A stretch of 48,839 bases of DNA from a virus. The notes under the pieces were generated by a model. The model was not told the DNA's origin, did no database searches, and saw nothing but the letters and a program-made list of their open reading frames with translations. The stretch is from IMG/VR virus record IMGVR_UViG_3300027833_000076, positions 1 through 48,839 of that record; one strand, written 5' to 3'. Within the stretch, counting starts at the first letter, position 1, and the number at the start of each line of letters is the position of its first letter. Below are positions 46,605-48,839 of this stretch, piece after piece. Position numbers and translations under genes: made by a program.

Positions 46605-48836
46605 ATGGCTTTAGAAACATTTAAAGAAATAGTAGAGAGAAAAGGATATCTCGTAGAAAATGAAGATAGAAAAATTTTCGAAAAGGAAATTAAGAAATCT
46701 AACTTCGGACTAGGTGCGTCTGATATGATTGAATTCATTTTATATGATTCAAATGATAATCAACTACCACAAGGAGAGGATGCAAAACTTGTTAGATATA
46801 TTCATATAGATGATAAAAACATTAATGATTATTTTTTAATAACAAGAAATGAAGAAACTAAAAAGACAAATGATGCATCTGAGTTTATAATTGATTTAGA
46901 AAGATTAATTAGAGAAGCTGGATATTCTAATGGTATATTCAAGACTCAAATAACATTACTAAACAGAAGAGTCGGTTCAGAAGAAGGAGAAACTGATAAA
47001 TTATGGATACATGAAATATCACCAACACGAACCGAAATAAGAGTTGTTCCTTTAAAAAATACAAATAAACCCAATGAAGATTTACTAAGAAGGTATGGGT
47101 TATTCACCGATGAAGGAAACTTTAGAGATGATACCATTTATTATGTTAGAAACTTTATTGATAGTATTGATATCTTTAAGGTTGTTGATAGATTTATAAG
47201 AAGTAAGGGTAGAATTCGTGATGGAAGACGATATCAAAAACTAGTTCAACAAGAATTTAAAGTAGGTTCATTTGATAATTTGTTAAATGATATAAAAGCT
47301 AGATATCTTGAGTCTATGGATTATTTCATAGTTGGAAAAGATTGGGATATAACATCAAACACTTATGGTAAATCAATTAATAATCCTGATTTATTAGAAT
47401 TAACAATTTCAAAAATAAAAAGAGTAGCAGAAACTGCTATACGAAATTCGGTTGAGTATTATTTACCAAAACGTAAAATACAAAATAGTATTGAATTAAC
47501 CGCAGATGAACAAATTACGTTTGATAAGGTTAAGAAAATATTAAAAACTATTAAAGCAAATCAAAAATTTCCAAGTACCATACCATCTGAAGTAGGAGGT
47601 GTAGTTAGAGGTTGTACAGATAAAGAAGCACTTAACTATAATCCACGAGCAAAAGAAAACGATGGTAGTTGTAGATATAAAGAAACAGAAGTAGCAGCTG
47701 CTGTTGTAGAGGGTTGTACTGATAAGAGTGCAGTAAACTATAATCAGTATGCAAATAAAGATGATGGTAGTTGTAAATATCAAGAAGTGGTTGAAGATTT
47801 TGCTGATTTAGGAGGAGGACTTGATACCGATACAGAGGTTGTAGTTGACCCTCCACCACCTCCACCACCAAAACCAGTGTACAAATATACAACAAAAATA
47901 TACTATATTTGGTCAGAAACTGGTTCAATAAATTATACCGATAGAACTGGAGGAAAGGTTGTATCATCTGGTATTGAATACGATGCTCTAAAAATAACTT
48001 TTAGAGATGATGGACCTCCGAAGTTTGTTAATGATGTAAGAGAAATACCAAAAATAAAAATTACACCACCACTTGTTGTTGAATATAGAGTTCAGAACCA
48101 AAGTAAGGTAACAAGGCAAAGACCAATTTTCTTAGAAAGAAAACGTTTTAATGATATTCATCCATTTGGTGATAGAGAAGGATACAATCGCCGTAACAAT
48201 AGTTTACAAAAGTATCCAAATGTAATTGAAGAGTTTGAAGAAATATTTGCGGGTTCTTCTTTATCTTTTTCTTATAAGAATAAGTTAAATCAACAAAAAA
48301 CAAGTTCTACAATAGAACCGAATGATTCGTTAATAATATGTGCAGTTGAAAATTCAATATCAAGTGTACCTGGTCTTAAAGTAACACGAGTAGGAACCTG
48401 TGGAGGAACATATCCACAAGTAATTACCGTACCTAAACCAAAATATAAATGTAATAATTCACGAGCGATAAACTTTGGTGAAGTTGGTGTGTGTAAATAT
48501 GCACCAAAACCTGAGGACCCAATACTACCACCTCCACCACCTCCACCACCGCCAAGAAAGAGGTGTCTTGACCCTAATGCAGATAATTATCAACAGTACG
48601 GGGTATGTACTTATCCAATTTTTGTTGATGTTGTGGATAACCCAATTCAAATAGTTCAAAATACACCACCTAGAATCACTAGTAGTGGAAACGGTGGCGG
48701 AGGCGGCGGCGGTGGTGTGAACGAAATATTAGCAGCAATGGATGAACAAGGAGGTATTGAATTTGGAGGAGTTGGCCGTGGACGTGGTAATCAGAGTAAT
48801 ACATTTAGAGAATCCTTTGGAGGTAGATTCAACTAA
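46605..48836 (+). CDS. Large tail/adhesin protein with GCTD-type Cys repeats and polyproline linkers, 743 aa
   Basis: The N-terminal 300 residues (IHEISPTRTEIRVVPL at 135-150) match a structural protein family of T4-like cyanophages that joins the baseplate. The second half is modular: two GCTDK-x-A-x-NYN...DGSC-x-Y repeats (336-358, 370-392), a PPPPPPP linker, a beta domain (about 425-605), two shortened copies of the repeat (615-632, 654-670) on either side of another polyproline run, then a Gly8 stretch. These repeats are typical of marine Bacteroidetes surface proteins. It is probably a receptor-contacting appendage. Confidence 0.75.
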   Translation: MALETFKEIVERKGYLVENEDRKIFEKEIKKSNFGLGASDMIEFILYDSNDNQLPQGEDAKLVRYIHIDDKNINDYFLITRNEETKKTNDASEFIIDLERLIREAGYSNGIFKTQITLLNRRVGSEEGETDKLWIHEISPTRTEIRVVPLKNTNKPNEDLLRRYGLFTDEGNFRDDTIYYVRNFIDSIDIFKVVDRFIRSKGRIRDGRRYQKLVQQEFKVGSFDNLLNDIKARYLESMDYFIVGKDWDITSNTYGKSINNPDLLELTISKIKRVAETAIRNSVEYYLPKRKIQNSIELTADEQITFDKVKKILKTIKANQKFPSTIPSEVGGVVRGCTDKEALNYNPRAKENDGSCRYKETEVAAAVVEGCTDKSAVNYNQYANKDDGSCKYQEVVEDFADLGGGLDTDTEVVVDPPPPPPPKPVYKYTTKIYYIWSETGSINYTDRTGGKVVSSGIEYDALKITFRDDGPPKFVNDVREIPKIKITPPLVVEYRVQNQSKVTRQRPIFLERKRFNDIHPFGDREGYNRRNNSLQKYPNVIEEFEEIFAGSSLSFSYKNKLNQQKTSSTIEPNDSLIICAVENSISSVPGLKVTRVGTCGGTYPQVITVPKPKYKCNNSRAINFGEVGVCKYAPKPEDPILPPPPPPPPPRKRCLDPNADNYQQYGVCTYPIFVDVVDNPIQIVQNTPPRITSSGNGGGGGGGGVNEILAAMDEQGGIEFGGVGRGRGNQSNTFRESFGGRFN
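47610..47780 (+). repeat. Two tandem GCTD...DGSC coding repeats
   Basis: Two 69 bp units (47610-47678 and 47712-47780), 102 bp apart start to start, encode the same 23-residue pattern with Cys at positions 2 and 21. Degenerate copies lie further on in the same gene at about 48447-48500 and 48564-48614. In-frame repeats like these allow gain or loss of units by recombination. Confidence 0.8.
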
Positions 48837-48839
48837 ATT

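Noticed and set aside
47541-47967. Two minus-strand frames over the repeat region
   Set aside because: They arise from the antisense of the GCTD repeats and polyproline codons; repeated codons keep the other frames open by chance.

Overview
The window looks like about half of the genome of a T4-like (myovirus-type) tailed phage that infects a marine Bacteroidetes host, most likely a flavobacterium. The T4-like assignment rests on a gp55-type late sigma factor, baseplate wedge proteins gp25 and gp6, a PhoH ATPase, an Hsp20 protein, a phage-type peptide deformylase and many small genes of the kind shared by cyanophages and pelagiphages. The host is inferred from four things. Nine promoters match the Bacteroidetes form (TTG, then 20 bp, then TATATTTR, fitting TAnnTTTG). 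Shine-Dalgarno sites are mostly absent. One lipoprotein has a Bacteroidetes-like surface-export signal. One tail protein carries the GCTD...NYN...DGSC repeat common in marine Bacteroidetes adhesins. The sequence is strongly A+T-rich and every gene lies on the + strand, packed with ATGA or TAATG overlaps. No terminase, capsid, polymerase or integrase gene is present, so this is part of a genome.

Layout. 1-3173: small hypothetical and membrane proteins and the first SGNH-like hydrolase. 3203-3617: a promoter, tRNA-Leu(UAA), a candidate pseudoknotted ncRNA, tRNA-Arg(UCU) and a CAU tRNA. 3649-7021: a zinc-binding protein, two more SGNH-like proteins and a glycosyltransferase-like protein. 7022-7811: the only long non-coding stretch. 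7812-13161: the fourth SGNH-like protein, an Smr domain, a 2OG-Fe(II) oxygenase, a YubB-like protein, a TagD-like cytidylyltransferase, membrane/coiled-coil proteins, tRNA-Glu and tRNA-Ser. 13174-18893: dCMP deaminase, presumed virion proteins and two glycosyltransferase-like proteins. 18921-21311: GNAT, PhoH, PhyH-type dioxygenase and methyltransferase. 21304-24390: short promoter-driven genes, a 5'-deoxynucleotidase, a lipoprotein and an Hsp20 gene behind a tandem operator-like repeat. 24477-28889: an EF-hand membrane protein, an A-type Fe-S carrier, UV endonuclease, tiny genes and a flavodoxin-fold oxidoreductase. 28886-34873: SF2 helicase, thymidylate synthase, GIY-YIG-like protein, SAM synthetase, a second cytidylyltransferase and peptide deformylase. 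34955-38300: transglycosylase, late sigma factor and carbamoyltransferase. 38584-48836: an insulated small membrane protein, then the baseplate/tail module ending in a repeat-bearing tail protein.

How the genes fit together. Class A promoters use the host sigma factor and lie upstream of the tRNAs and of small or metabolic genes. A second motif, TATATTTATA, lies 16-23 bp upstream of most virion gene blocks and is a good candidate for the promoter read by the gp55-like sigma factor. Thymidylate synthase, dCMP deaminase and 5'-deoxynucleotidase rebalance nucleotides. MetK, the A-type Fe-S carrier, PhoH, deformylase and Hsp20 support host metabolism and protein quality. The most unusual content is a dispersed set of surface-chemistry genes: four divergent SGNH-like proteins, three glycosyltransferase-like proteins, two cytidylyltransferases, GNAT, methyltransferase, two Fe(II)/2OG oxygenases and a carbamoyltransferase. 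I infer that they modify a glycan (on the virion, the host envelope or DNA), but the sequence alone does not show the substrate.
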